A stretch of 64,000 nt of DNA, taken from NCBI GenBank assembly GCA_021234155.1, contig JAJEKV010000052.1, positions 8,579,358 through 8,643,357 on the forward strand. The letters are read 5' to 3'. Positions 48,004 through 60,079 of this stretch are shown piece after piece; positions within the stretch are counted from its first letter, which is position 1, and each line of letters begins with the position of its first letter. The notes under the pieces are model-generated. The model did not search any database, was not told the origin of the DNA, and saw nothing but the letters and a program-made list of their open reading frames with translations. The position numbers and the translations under genes were made by a program. The stretch is from Isoetes taiwanensis (Eukaryota; Streptophyta; Lycopodiopsida; Isoetales; Isoetaceae).

Positions 48004-48777
48004 CTTATAGGCGTCCCACCTTATAGTACTCCATTCAAAAATACGATGATGTGGTAGTGCTAGTGGAAGCTAATTATTTTTTCAAGCCTGTACATTTCAA
48101 AATATACTTAGACCTCCCATGGAACATCAGCCAAGCTAAAGAGGTCTTGAACTTCTTGCTCTTCAAAATTGTAAAAAAGGGACCTAACCTCATCTCTAGG
48201 CGAGGAGGGTTTACCGCTTAACTTGCCTTGTTTGAGCCAATATCTCACCAATTCAATTGATGGAGATTTGTCATTCTGAATTGATAGCCAGAAAACTTGG
48301 CCGCTAGAGCTTTTTCCTGAACCATGGGGTCTTTACAACCAAGTCCCCCATCTTTTCTACCTCGACGGGCATAAGCATGCTACAGATGTCCACTTTTGGA
48401 ACCTACAAAATTACCTACACTGGGTACTTCAGAAATAGGTATTGTTTCTTGCTCTTTCTATCCAAACGAATTCAAAAGTTCAAAATAAAAGTCAAAAGCA
48501 TGTTAATGTTCAAGGTAAAGATAAAGGCAATACTATTGGAGGTGACAATAAATGAATCATATTTAACACTTATTAGTTATGGAGACATCATATTAGTATG
48601 TAGTACCTAGTGTTGGCTACTTTTTTAGATGGTTTTATGGTCCCTAAATAATACTTTTTAAGGTACACTGTAGCATGCTTATGCCTCAATACATTTCTGA
48701 CCATTCTAACATGACTGTTTTACCCCTCCTATATGAACTAGTAATAATCAAAATTTGATCATAACGCATTTGTTACA
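48004..48777 (-). mobile_element. Old L1-type relic, continuation in arm B
   Basis: Inverted copy of about 4310-5060. It resumes after the young LINE's right target duplication (47989-48003) with TCTTATAGGCGTCCCACC, the expected next bases. The match ends near 48777. Confidence 0.8.
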
Positions 48778-49700
48778 ATGGCCCATAGGGAAAGTGAAGT
48801 GGTGTTCCATTGAGGGGAACAAAATGATAAACCCCAAATGAGTAAAACAACAAATACAACCCCGGGTTAGACTTCCCGATATATAAGATAATTGTGTACA
48901 ATGATCTATTGCCTGCATTCACACCTAGGAATGAGCTAGTAACCTAGCTCTTAATTAAATTATTCAGGGTCGTGAACCCCTTATAACCACATAAATTATA
49001 TAATCTTAAGTATACTATTATGCAGGGCATCAATAGCACTCCATGAGGGCATGTATCATAAGCTTTAATGTCTTGTTGATAAATTAGATGTTCATAATAA
49101 CTGTATAGATAGTTTTGTCTTGTGTAGATATCTTAGTATCGAGATAAAGTAAGATAATAATTACATAAAATCTTAGTTAAACCTTAATTCCTTCCAAAGG
49201 CATTTAAGTAACCTTCATAGGGTCCTGACAAATATAATAAGAATTTGTCTATCTTCTCATAAGTATAGCAACTATAAAGTATATACATGTAAGGTTGATA
49301 CATCACCAACCAAGTAGCGAGCGAGAGACACACGCTCAACACTTGGATCCGATGATATAAACCCTAGCCATATGATAAATAATTAAAATACTTTCAAAAT
49401 AAGTATTGTCTCGATAATGGTATGATGACATATCTTAAAGGCCGTAAAGTTATCATATAACAGTTAGTTAAATATAATACTATTGGAAGCAATATATCCA
49501 ATATTACTATAATGTTAACATAAAAATGTTACTGTAAGGTAATTAATATAATTGCATGCATTACGGGAAGTCCAGCAGGGATCATGCAGGGGTCCAAGAC
49601 TGTAATGCTTATTTAAGACGTTAACGAATGCTAGCAGACATGCAATAATTGGTGGAGAAAGTACGAGGATATCTTCTAGCAGCAAGAAGCCGACAGAAGA
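48778..49700. other. No gene recognised
   Basis: AT-rich sequence right of arm B with no convincing frame. It may be retrotransposon debris, since an integrase fragment follows. Confidence 0.4.
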
Positions 49701-49707
49701 GCATAGA

Positions 49708-50066
49708 TGAAGCTCTGCATCGGCGATTACAGCATCGGCAATTAGGGGACAAAGTTTGGCTGAAGCTCTGCATCGGCGATTACAACATCGGTGATTAGGG
49801 GACAAAGTTTGGCTGAAGCTCTGCATCGGCGATTAGGGGACAAAGTTTGGCTGAAGCTCCGCATCGACAATTGCAAGAAGCTTGCTCCAAGGTGGGCTGG
49901 ATCACTCAGGATAACCAAAAGAGTAGGTAACCAATCCTATAAGTTGGACCTGCCAGCACACTTGAAGATCCATAGAGTTTTCCATGTAAGTCTCCTAAAG
50001 AGGCACACTCCTAATCCAGAGGAAGTATTGGAGACACCAAAGTTACTGGAAATGATGGACGATTAA
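49708..50066 (+). pseudogene. Gypsy integrase C-terminal fragment with internal tandem repeats
   Basis: The frame to 50066 contains GDKVWLKLRI, KKLAPRWAGSLRITKRVG and YKLDLPAHLKIHRVFHVSL, the integrase C-terminal module of Ty3/Gypsy elements. At 49708-49860 the GDKVWLKL segment is tandemly repeated: two 53-bp units then a 38-bp unit, each with GCTGAAGCTCTGCATCGGCG or a near variant. This puts the frame out. The element is on the plus strand, opposite to the 20-33 kb Gypsy, and does not match it closely. Confidence 0.75.
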
Positions 50067-52014
50067 CTTGAGATCGTTCCAGAGGTTCTTCTTGGCAGAT
50101 CCTATAAGAAGACAAAAAGATCTCAATTCTCCAATATCTAGTGAAATGAAAACTTACCAGTGGAAGACGCTACGTGGGTACTACAAATAGATCTTGAGAA
50201 GCTGTACCCACAACCCATGGAGCAATGCAAGGGTCGACTCGTCACCAAACTAGTCAACACCGAACCGATAGGTGAGTGGAAGATAGCTTAAAAGTCTACT
50301 TCCAATGCCACGGAAGTAGACGACCTTGAGAGAGAAGAGGTCATTCAGGCATGCATTGATAGGAAAGCACCTCTAGTCAATGCTTATTACGGGAAGGATG
50401 CCATCCTTGACGCCCAAATACGGGAAGGACGCCACCCTTCACGCCAAAAGCAACTAAAGATGTAGGCATGAGTGAGCATCCTAGGCATGATAGGGCGCTG
50501 TCTCCACGACCAAGATGGAAGAAACATAATCTTCCTACGCCGGGAGATTAGCCTTGCATCCATATAAATTGTAATTAATGCGTGGTTCCCTAACAACCAA
50601 CTTTATAATAATATAATGTTTCGTAAGTTGTGCATGTGTACTAACGTAGTGTTGGACCGGCAGGCCAATAGAATGATCTAAGGGACAGGAGGGTCGCACT
50701 GTAAAGACTTGCAACACATATTTGTTTGTCGTAATGTGTTGCAAGGAGACCAAATGGATTTTAATTTATAGAATTTTGAAACTATGTTTATAATGATGGT
50801 GTAAACCATAAAATTTTGTGAATAATAGACGATAAAGCAGAGGACGAAAGAGCCTCTTACCAAAGTATGATATTAAACAAGGATGTGTTATGACAAATTA
50901 AAGTGTTACCTTGGGGTAATTATATTGTAAAACTATATGTATCAAATGTGATTGCAGGGTATGCAGGGTTCCAAGGTGGGGAGACGCGTGATGCTGAGGA
51001 CAACATCAATTCAAGGTGGAGAGAATGTGATGTTCCAGCATAACATACCAGGGAATAAATTACTAATCGCATATTTCTTATTAGCCAGAATGACTTTAGC
51101 TAAACTTGCTCGATATTAATCCCAAAACTTTCTGTGGTTTAGCTAAACTCTACACATTTTTCCTCTCATACTTTCTAGCATTTAGCTAAACTACCCCAAA
51201 CATCATCCCAAAAATTTCTATGGTGTGGCCAACAGAAAATATTAAGCCAAATTACTATACTTTTTTTCAATTGTTTCCACTTATTTTAGTCATTTTCTTT
51301 GTGAAAACATTCTAAAATAATGCTAACTAGCAATGTCTAGAACTCAAATTAATTCATAATTCTAGAAACTAAACTATTAGTCATATATTTCATATAAACT
51401 AGAATGATGTTAGCTAAACTAGCCCGAAATTCATTCTAAAAGTTTCTATGGTTTGCTAAACAATACAAAATTTCACTCTCTTACTTTCTAGCGTTTGGCT
51501 AAAGAGCTCCAGGGTTGGTGCAATCCCGAAAAAAGTTAAGCTAAAATTATTTTTTTTTTCCCAATTTTTCTCATTTACTTTAGCCATTTTTTTTTGAAAA
51601 TGTGCTAAAAAATCGCCAAATAGCTAAGTTTAGCCCTTAAATTATTCCATGTAACATACGATCCGAATACGTATATTATTCTGCCCCATCACGCGTACAT
51701 GTCATCATGACAAGTACTTAAGTGCCGTAAAGGGTTGCACCTAGGGGACAACCTCGTAAGTTGTGCATGTGTATTAAACATATAACTAAAACCCCTTTGC
51801 CACGTGGCAATACCCCATTGGATCCCTTCTAACCTAACCCTAAAAGGTTCATATATAAGGAACCAAAAGGGAAACCCTAAACCTTTCTTCTTTCGCATTT
51901 AGGGTTTCCTTGAGCCATTCCGGCCAAGCCAAGACCCTAGTTTGCATTGCTGTGCGATAAGTCGTGATTTGCACAACAGATCTTCCAAAGAAGCATTTTT
52001 CAAATTTCAGCCTA
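50067..52014 (+). other. Probable LTR and 3' region of the second Gypsy relic
   Basis: Follows the integrase tail. A TATATAAGG box at 51852-51860 is followed by GGAAACCCTAAACC and TTAGGGTTTCC words typical of an LTR transcription start region. The word TCGTAAGTTGTGCATGTGTA occurs at about 50620 and 51750. LTR borders could not be fixed. Confidence 0.4.
51063..51690 (+). repeat. 314-bp tandem direct repeat, diverged
   Basis: Unit 1 (about 51063-51376) and unit 2 (about 51377-51690) align throughout, with AGAATGAYNTTAGCTAAAC at 51087 and 51401, then TTACTTTCTAGCRTTTGGCTAAA-like and TTTTAGYCATTTTYTTT-like words. TAGCTAAACT recurs several times inside each unit. Confidence 0.7.
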
Positions 52015-53191
52015 AACGGTGGCATGGACGATTCCGAAGTTGAAAATTATGAGGAACGAAAGCAACCATGAAATGTATATTGGCAGGGCAAAGAAATCAT
52101 CTCGCTGTACAACCCTTTGGGAAGGCACGGTCCCGAAGATGCAGCCATGTAGGATGGAGTGGTTTGCTAGTGGCACGCTATAGAAACCGCATGGACTATC
52201 GCTTTTAGAGGATATCTCTTCAGCCCTCCTACGGGCCGGAAGACATGATGCAATAGTCATAAGATATCGGCCCTACCGACATTTTGAAGCTTGGTCATGA
52301 ATTATGAGCCATGCTCATTTTCGGGTGTGTTGTATTTATGTCCACAATATAAATATATCAACCATTTGTACATGAAAACCTATCCATTTCTTATCTTGTC
52401 CATTTCTTATCTTTGCCATGACTGAAACTATTTTTAATGTTTATGCAATTCAACTTTCTTATGTTCAATTCTAATCAACTTACACTTAACAAATTTTTAT
52501 AATATTTCTGGAATGTACAATAGATGTACATAAGATGTACATTTGTTGTACATCTTATGTACATTGATGTACATAATGCACTTCTGAAGTAGTCCAGTTC
52601 TTCAGTTCTTATCTTTTATATGAACAAAGTATTACAATATTTCGAAAGTACCACAGATCCGACTTCGGCCCATGTCATCTACAATTGCCGGAAGTTGTGA
52701 TAACAATGTCTCATGGACTTCATCCGCAAGTGAAATGTCATGGCTTGCCCCTTCAAATTTTGTGTTTTACTTTCTTGAATGGGATTCGAACCCCAATCAT
52801 GGATTCTGCAGGTACCAAAACATTCTTAGTGGGAAGCAGTTTATATTTATTGTGCAGCCTGGGATTAGTTTATAATATTGTCCTTCAATGACACTAGTGC
52901 CAGCAGAGTATTCATTTCCATAGTCATCAATTGAATCTTCTTCCAATGCATGCTTTTCCCTCGGTGCACATGAGAACATAGTATGAAACACCTTCCACAT
53001 TGTCCCGGTGCTGCAAAAGACACAAATACATCCAAACAAACTACAAGGTCATCTAAACCAGCCTCGCCTTTCCTCGTGATACAAAAACTTCCACATCATT
53101 TTCAAATTTCACCACGAGAGGCAATATGATCCGTGGGTCTCCAAACTTTTAGAGTCCATTCTCCACAATGTTTAATGTTCTCACAATTCAA
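52015..53191. other. Left flank of a transposase relic
   Basis: No clear gene. A cluster of the palindrome ATGTACAT or near variants lies at 52515-52580, and the same words recur at 54590-54850. Confidence 0.4.
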
Positions 53192-54511
53192 TCAATTGAA
53201 GTTCATGCAAGCATCACAAAAAGCACGAGAGTGGTCTCGCATAGCAACTTTGTTGGATCCGGCTGGTTTATAGTTGACACGTAATGTATCTACAGAAAAT
53301 ACCGATAAAGTCTTGCAATTGAATGCTTGCCGATGTTCACATCTGCTTTTTCCAACCTCCCAAAACACCCTTTCACAATCCGATTCCTTGGCCCTTAAAA
53401 CCGCATTACGCCGCTTTCTCCGCAGACTGCCACCGGCATGCCATTTTGTTTTCTCTCGCCGCCTCAAGCCACAACTTTGCTATACCAGCCTCACCATCAT
53501 GTGTGCCTTTCCCATGGCCGATCCAAAGAAATTCCATATCACTTAATTTTATTTTCAACATGGTATCTACAGATTCCATACCATGCCCGCAGATTTGAAT
53601 TGAGATGCACAACCATCCGACCACACATAATGAAGGTTTATGTGTCCACCTCCATTATTCTTAAGCCACCCCAAATGTAATTTAAAATCATGTTGCACAA
53701 AATGAGTGTCATGCTTCCCCGCCATCCTAAAACATAGAAATGCACCGCTTTTTTAAGCTTACCTTCTATTTTCATCATTGAAATATGGACCAAAATACTA
53801 ATTTGACCAGATTCCAATGCTCGGATTGCACTTCGCCCCCGGTTTCAATGTGTAGTTCTCTCGCAAAGTCAACAAATGCATAACACACTATTATCCGAGA
53901 GTTTCTCAACACATCTTTTAAACCGCTTGCTTCTCGCCAGGCCGTCAGAAAGTTATGATCCAAACTTAGCAAGCTGAATTTTCATGTTCTTTAACAAAAC
54001 AGATGCTTTGTCATTCGATCAACTAATCTAAGCCTTCGATGTACCTTTTTGGATGGCTCATTGACATATGCATATACTTGCCGGGTGACATTCAAATTCC
54101 ATCTTCCTCGCTTGGACAAATGTCTAATTTCTTCACTCCACATTCATCACATTCACCTTTGATGCATTTTAGTTTATGCCATTCATCCGTCACATATTTC
54201 TCGCAAACTGTTGACCTCCACAAGATACTAACATTATCAAAAGTCTTCTTGTTTGCTTGACATACTCCATTGTTTTGCTGGCATGCACAGACACTGCAGC
54301 AGCAAGTGCAATTAACATGTAGGGATCTCCTCATATCATTGAAGGCCTTTCTGTACAGATCTGCTTGCTCATGTTTGACACAAAAAGAACATGTGTTTCT
54401 CTCCTTCAATTTCCTTATGCAATCAGGTTTCGATACTGAATCAATCGGGCTTTTTTGTATCGTGGTTCTCGATATACAAACCGCTGATAAAGCCTCGGAT
54501 CGCAATAACAA
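53192..54511 (-). pseudogene. DDE-type transposase relic (DFAEN/SDG/HGKG type)
   Basis: Minus-strand frames in order: a Cys-rich domain at 54511-54092 (CSFCVKHEQ, NCTCCCSVCACQQNNGVC, KCIKGECDECGVKKLDICP); then near 53860-53790 FVDFARELHIETGGEVQS followed by EHWN; near 53600-53640 HYVWSDGCASQFKSA; near 53510-53540 GHGKGTHDG; and a basic C-terminus (53467-53192). The spacing of D-F-A-E, W-S-D-G-x-x-S-Q-F-K and H-G-K-G-x-x-D-G motifs matches a widespread family of uncharacterised eukaryotic transposases. I know the pattern but not a secure superfamily name. Frameshifts separate the motifs, and CAG/CTG words are again scarce, so some breaks may be artefact. Confidence 0.65.
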
Positions 54512-54589
54512 AAAGCATTAAAGACCATGTTAGCAAAATGATGTCGGCAAACTGATGCCAAAAGAGTATTGAACTATACAATTGTATAT

Positions 54590-54850
54590 TTAATGTATGT
54601 TCTATGTACATAAATGTCCATCCAACAGCCTCCATCGATCCTTATTATCGACATCTAATGTACATCTAATGTACATCAAGACATCTAATGTACAAAAACA
54701 GCCTCCATCGATCTGTTATCAGACATTCAATGTACATCTAGTGTACATCTAATGTACACCTAATGTACATCTAATGTACATCTAATTAATGCTACAATAT
54801 TAGTACATCACATTAATGTTACAATATTAGTACATCAAATGTACATATGT
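54590..54850. repeat. ATGTACAT-rich tandem repeat
   Basis: An 11-bp unit AATGTACATCT and near variants repeat in runs between 54590 and 54850. The palindrome ATGTACAT is the core. A smaller cluster is at 52515-52580, and a single GATGTACAT lies at about 55980. They flank the transposase relic and may be its subterminal binding repeats. Confidence 0.7.
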
Positions 54851-56100
54851 ATGATTTGTTTGGCTTCATTACCTGAAAGTACACTAAAAATGATGTAATT
54901 TTGATATTCAAGTACATGTAAATGCAGCTGCATGGACATGTAAGTGTTAATGGAAACAATGTAAACAATGTAAAATGCAAACAATGTAAAATGCAATATA
55001 TTTCATGAAAACCATGTGTATTCATTAACAGTCACTCGAATGTAACTAGAATGTACGTAAGAAAGTCATGAAAGAATTTCTAAGAAAAAACATAATCTCC
55101 AAAACTGAATTGATTCAATTACAAGAGCAAACATGTGAGATATCAAGGTATTGTATTGCTTGTGTTCTCCTTCATGACATCTCTAACCTTTGGTGAAACT
55201 TTGGTATTATCAAGTCAAAATTCACTTAACCCTCGACATTTGATTGAATCATCGATTCTATTTGATCTTGGCATCCTTCCCCGCCAAAGCCCATACATTT
55301 GCTCCACTTAATGACATTATCTTCCTTCTTGTCGCGCAGCTTTGGATAAATTTCTTGGTCAGATCTTTAGCAATTTTGAAGAAACATTCTTGTTTATATC
55401 TCCTTTTTTTCCAACAATCATTGATAATAAAGTTGAATGTTTTCCAGCCAATTTATCTTTGCTATTAGCGTATTTTACTTCTTGAAGCCCATCTTTCAAG
55501 TTTCGATCATTGATTTCATAACAATAACTTCGAAGGATTTCCAATTACAGTGCTCGAAAAAAAAAAGCCTCATTATCTTGCAACAAACGAAAGCACAAAA
55601 AACTAATCTTTGATCCGACGGCGGCTTGCCAAAGAATCGAGGATGCAATCCACCGAATTGCCAACACGCCGCTTTTATTGGTTTTGTGGCATAACACCGC
55701 CAATGTCGGCATACTTGGCGCTTAGAACCATCACTTCCATTGGAATTCTCACCCTCCATGAACAAATTGAAATTGATTTGTATTTTTGTAGATTCAATTG
55801 GCATGTGTTTGCTTCCTCGAATTCGCTCTGTTCGGCCCCGTGAAAGGGGGAATTTCGAAAGGGAGGGACGGATCCATTCAATTGGTTCGTGGTTCGGTGG
55901 TTAACCAAGAATTTCGGGCACCGTCGTGATGATCTTGCAATCATTGCATACCGACACAAAATGACAAACCATAGTATCTTGATGTACATCTAAAATGTAC
56001 CCCAAAAAGCACAAATTGCCCTTCAATTCAATACGATGTAATGCACACCCTTTCACTAAGGTCCCGAGGCCCGTGAATCGCACTCAAGATCTACAAGATT
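54851..56100 (-). other. Possible 5' exons of the transposase relic; otherwise unassigned
   Basis: A minus-strand frame near 55300-55440 reads FFKIAKDLTKKFIQSC and NVWALAGKDAKIK, and one at 55804-55496 is open. Neither can be assigned, though they lie upstream of the transposase relic on the same strand. Confidence 0.3.
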
Positions 56101-57179
56101 GAGCATGGATCAGCAAAACAAACGGTGTCATTTGCCAAAAAAAAAGGTGTCATAAGTATTCAATTCAAGCTTACATTGTGGAATTTAGATGTCTATTCAT
56201 GTCCGCTTGCTCAAAGAACCAAGCTTCCTGGTTTTACGTACTTTCTTGTAGAAGCTTGTTGGGGAATGGACATTCTTCATCATCTCCTTCGATAAAATCT
56301 GATAACCGTGTAGTGAGAATGTAGCAGAATTCGGCTGGATCTCCTATTGCTTTTCTTACTGTCCATTCAAGATCATTTTGGCTGAACGAACCCTTGAGTG
56401 GATTCTGAATCTGGATTGAATTCTGGATCTGGAATACATCCCACAATAATTTTGGAAACAAGACTCATCATTCTGCATGCAAAATTTCAGCAAAGCAAAG
56501 AGAGGATCATAATTTTACCGCAGCAGTTACTCGATGATCCGCCCCATATCATTTTTGGTCGAACGAATCATTGCATCTTGCATTCTGAATTTGCATTGAA
56601 CATCCAATCTGAAAAAAAATTGAGCAAAACAAACAGGCATTTGAGTTTGAATGAGAAAATGCCATGCCAATTGCCCATTCACTTAAGTTTGACAACAAAT
56701 CATGACTCCGCATCTACTCCCTTGCCACAAATTGCCACCACCCCAAATGTTCCTACTGTATTGTAGTTATATATCAGATCTGCAAGCTTACCAGTCTGTC
56801 TAACCTGAAATTTTTGAGTAATCCTATGAACATTGTGCATGCATAGACGAGACGCTGAGTCAGTCCTATTGGTTTATGAATCTTTTTGGCTCTAATGAAT
56901 AAATTAATCTCTGGCAAGTCCAGATTTGTGCTATTCTCATGTAGTCATTACCTGCTGCAAGCAACTGCTCGACAGATCAGCCTCCATAAAACCCAAATGG
57001 CCAGGGTTCTATCGATCTTCCATTTTGTTCCAAACCCCAAATGACCGTTCTTGCAAATGAAATGAGCGGGAGGAGAGTTGACTCAAACATGACTGCCAAC
57101 CACAAATGTACGAGTAACTAGCTGGTCTGTACTTAGCGTAGCTGGGTGAATTTATTATGGGATCCATGGCAGAGGGAGG
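56101..57179. other. No gene recognised
   Basis: Short frames only. No transposon end or repeat was found. Confidence 0.4.
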
Positions 57180-57400
57180 ATGGAGGCATGGAACCCATAT
57201 GGATCGATTGGATGGGGGCGGACGCATGTCGTGTTTGAGCCATGATAATTCAGGTGGTTTAAACATGACGGTGGTTGACATATAAGGCGCTCGGATATTG
57301 CTAATATGTGGGTTGCCGTTTTGTAAGGTGCTGACTAGTAGAAATAACGACAATATCTAGACACCGTACAACTTTAAAACACTTTGGATATTTGGCTAGG
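57180..57400 (+). other. Locus joining the inner flanks of both SLAH arms
   Basis: The left part (57190-57297, ACCCATATGGATCGATTGG to AAGGCGCTCG) matches the DNA left of arm B (35249-35440). The right part (57298 onward, GATATTGCTAATATG to TAAGGTGCTGAC) matches the DNA right of arm A (15656-15700). At this locus the two are contiguous, with no SLAH DNA between them. Confidence 0.8.
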
Positions 57401-57659
57401 GCAAATATAAAGTATTCAGCTTGAAAGAAACAAACCCAGCTTATTCTTTCTAGGTCGTCATGGCATAAAAATTGCATAGGCCCATCCCCATTAGGCGCTT
57501 AATCAAGGTTGCCTTCGTGGCAAACCAAGTTACACAATTTGCATTCCGAAATTCCCATTTGGGATGCAAGGATCAATTTTTCGATGCATTGCTTCCTAAA
57601 TACATATAACATAAAAGCAGGTTTAGCCTGTTGAATAGTCATTAAGAAAAATATTTTTA
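57401..57659. other. Continuation of the flank homology, then unassigned
   Basis: Weak similarity to 15700-15840 continues (CCGTACAAC, TATTTGGCTAG words) and then fades. No gene. Confidence 0.4.
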
Positions 57660-60079
57660 CAATGGTCTTAAAATGGAATAGAATAGAATAGATTTTTTAT
57701 TGTCCACGGAGACCAATTGGCCTATGGGACCCAAACAAAAAGAGAGCAGCAAGCGTATTACTGTCAGGATTAAAAAACCCCCGCCCTGAAGGGTTTTCGA
57801 GGGAAAAACCTTAGCAGTAATAAGTATGCTGGCACGCTGTACAATTGTATAAGACAGTTCAATACTGTCCCGGAGGACACAACTGAGTCCGTGCATCCAT
57901 AACCTTTTGGAGGTATGACCCCAAAAAACCCACTGAAGTCGTATTCAATAACTCATGCAACGGTTGGCCAGGCACTAGTAATCGAACATACCGCTCTCGG
58001 ATATGGGCATCGCTGGGCAAATCTGGAGGGCATGACATTCATCCTCAATGGCGCCCTGGTGGCAACACTGGCAAAGCCTTTCCTCCCGTGCTTCCCGAGC
58101 CCAACGTCCTGTCTCAATGCGGAGACGATGTGCACCCGTGCGAATGGAAGCTATAAGTCTGCGCTTCTTCATGAGCAAATGTATGTACAAGTACTGGTGT
58201 GGGCATTTCGTGAGCCTAGGATTGACTTGTTGCTGATAGTATGCAAGCTTAACGTGCGTCAGATCATCTGCATCCCAGAGCTTGCGAAGGAAAGTAGCAT
58301 CTAGGTACAGCTTAAGTGCCTTGTGATCTTTCTTTGTCCGTACCTGTACACATCTGTTTGCCTGCACACTCCAGCGTGAGAACCACTGAGCTTGCTTGTC
58401 CTTCCAGTAGTTTATCAGGGTCAAATCCAACATGTAGTCCATTGGTTCAAGTTTTTGATCAAGACAGTGATGCACAAAGTCAAAATCCAATCAATTAAAT
58501 GGATTTCTTGAGAAATTAGGCAAACGGTGCCTGAGCCAGCCATTGAATAAATAATAAAATGATATGCTAAGTATATGTGCAATGATATGAAAAGGTACAT
58601 ATTAGCCAAACTTCCAACCACATTTATTACAAACTAGTAACGATGCCCAACATTGTTGAGCGTAAGTTGGAAGCCTCTAAATGTTTTGGCGCAATGAGGC
58701 TTTCAGGCGTTGGGGACCCATCGCCATGGCCAAAGCAAGGTTGGGCAAACGTGTATCACCCATAGCGACCACCTTCTGGAAGTAAATGATATGGCGTTCC
58801 AATGCAGCCCATTGAATGGGTAGAAAACCCGTCTCCTGGAGTAGGATCTGATATGGAACTGTGGACTTTACCCCAAGGGCTCGTGCCAAGAAGGCTTTCT
58901 GCACCTGATCGAGGTCATTCCTGGTGTTGAGGGATATCACCAGACCCCATACTTCTGCCCTATACAAGAGGACTGGCTCGACCAAGGCCCTAAACAAGTG
59001 TGACTGGTGGCCCCAGGCATATAACTCTGCCTTGTGGCTGTTGTTCTGCATGGCATATAATGCTTTCCAACCCGCCATGACCTGCAACCTGATGGCCGGT
59101 GGTAGCAGAGAACTCGATCCTCAAGTACTTGTAGGTCGGAGCCACCTCTACATCTTGTCCCTGGTAAGTGAATGAGGGAAGCCTTGGTTGACGGGATGAT
59201 GAAACTAGCAGCACCCTATTTTTTGCCAAGTTAACTCGCATGCCAGTGAATCGGCAAAAAGTGTCAAGAGCATCTAGGTGACGTTGCATGTCCTCTGGAG
59301 TATAGGCCAGGAGGTTGACGTCATCAGCATATATGAGTTGTCGGATTGTGTGATGCATGGGATGGGCGCCCGCACCTCCGTGCTCAGAGAGCCAATCTTC
59401 CAGCTGGTCAATGTATAGGCCAAAGAGTGTGGGGGAGGGGGGCAACCCTGACGCACTCCAATACTACTGATTACCGGCTGTCCTGACGATGTGATACGGC
59501 CTGAGCATACCTCGTATAGCCTATATATTGCATTCTGCAAGTCAAGGGGGTCCCCAGCTGCCGCAGTCTGTTCCATAACTTGTCCCGGGGCACTGTGTCA
59601 AAAGCTTTTGCGAAATCCACGAAACAACAATACAGATTTTGTCGGTGATTCCTGCTATCCTCAATCAGTGTGCGCAGAGTGAAGATATGATCAATGGTGG
59701 AATGCCTGGGCCGAAAGCCTGCTTGTGTGAGAGCTCGCACCTCCTCTGCCCATATTGTCAGCCGCTGCTCAAGGATGCCAGCCAACAGTTTTGCAAAGAG
59801 AGAGCTGACCATAATGATACGATAGTTGGCTGGGCATTGAAGGTCCCCTGCCTCGTATCTGGGCACAACTCTACTAGTGATCCACTACGGAGGGAAGCCC
59901 TCTTGCAATGCTTTATTGAATAATGTCGTGAGGACAGGCAGTAATGGAGGCCCAGCCCATTTCAGAAGTTCCGTCTGCATGCCATCTAAATCTGCTGCCT
60001 TCCCATTAGCTAGGCGTTGTAGGCCCATGATGACACCCCCCTCTGTGATGACCAGAGCCATGCCTATCTGTGGAGGGAC
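57660..60079 (-). mobile_element. LINE (non-L1 clade), 5' truncated by a hAT insertion
   Basis: Minus-strand element with an (ATTCT)n-like tail near 57670-57690 and reverse transcriptase plus C-terminal domain. Its left-hand coding order is RT (60060-58990), thumb (59087-58677) and a C-terminal Cys-His domain (58490-57975). It stops abruptly at 60079, where a hAT end begins. It resembles the LINE relic at 666-3465 in its C-terminal motif. Confidence 0.85.
57975..60065 (-). pseudogene. LINE reverse transcriptase and C-terminal domain
   Basis: Frames overlap with shifts. 60060-59870 has ALQRLANGKAADLDG-type pre-RT sequence. 59866-59471 has LTQAGFRPRHSTIDHIFTL and YCCFVDFAKAFDTVPRDKLW. 59576-59274 has SSIGVRQGCPPPP. 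59445-58990 has RQLIYADDVNLLAYTPEDM, with an intact YADD catalytic box, and FTGMRVNLAKNRV. 59087-58677 is the thumb region (VLLYRAEVWGL). 58490-57975 ends with RLCQCCHQGAIEDECHAL. At least three frameshifts make it inactive, but the catalytic residues are preserved. Confidence 0.88.

Larger units (their letters stand above)
35448..48778. repeat. Arm B of the inverted duplication
   Basis: Reverse copy of 4310-15662. It includes the SLAH copy, its 3' flank, the unoccupied hAT site, and the L1 relic split by a younger LINE. It lacks the 4.65-kb block, the hAT element and the templated insertion of arm A. Similarity is high outside 36890-37500, where small changes cluster. Confidence 0.85.
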
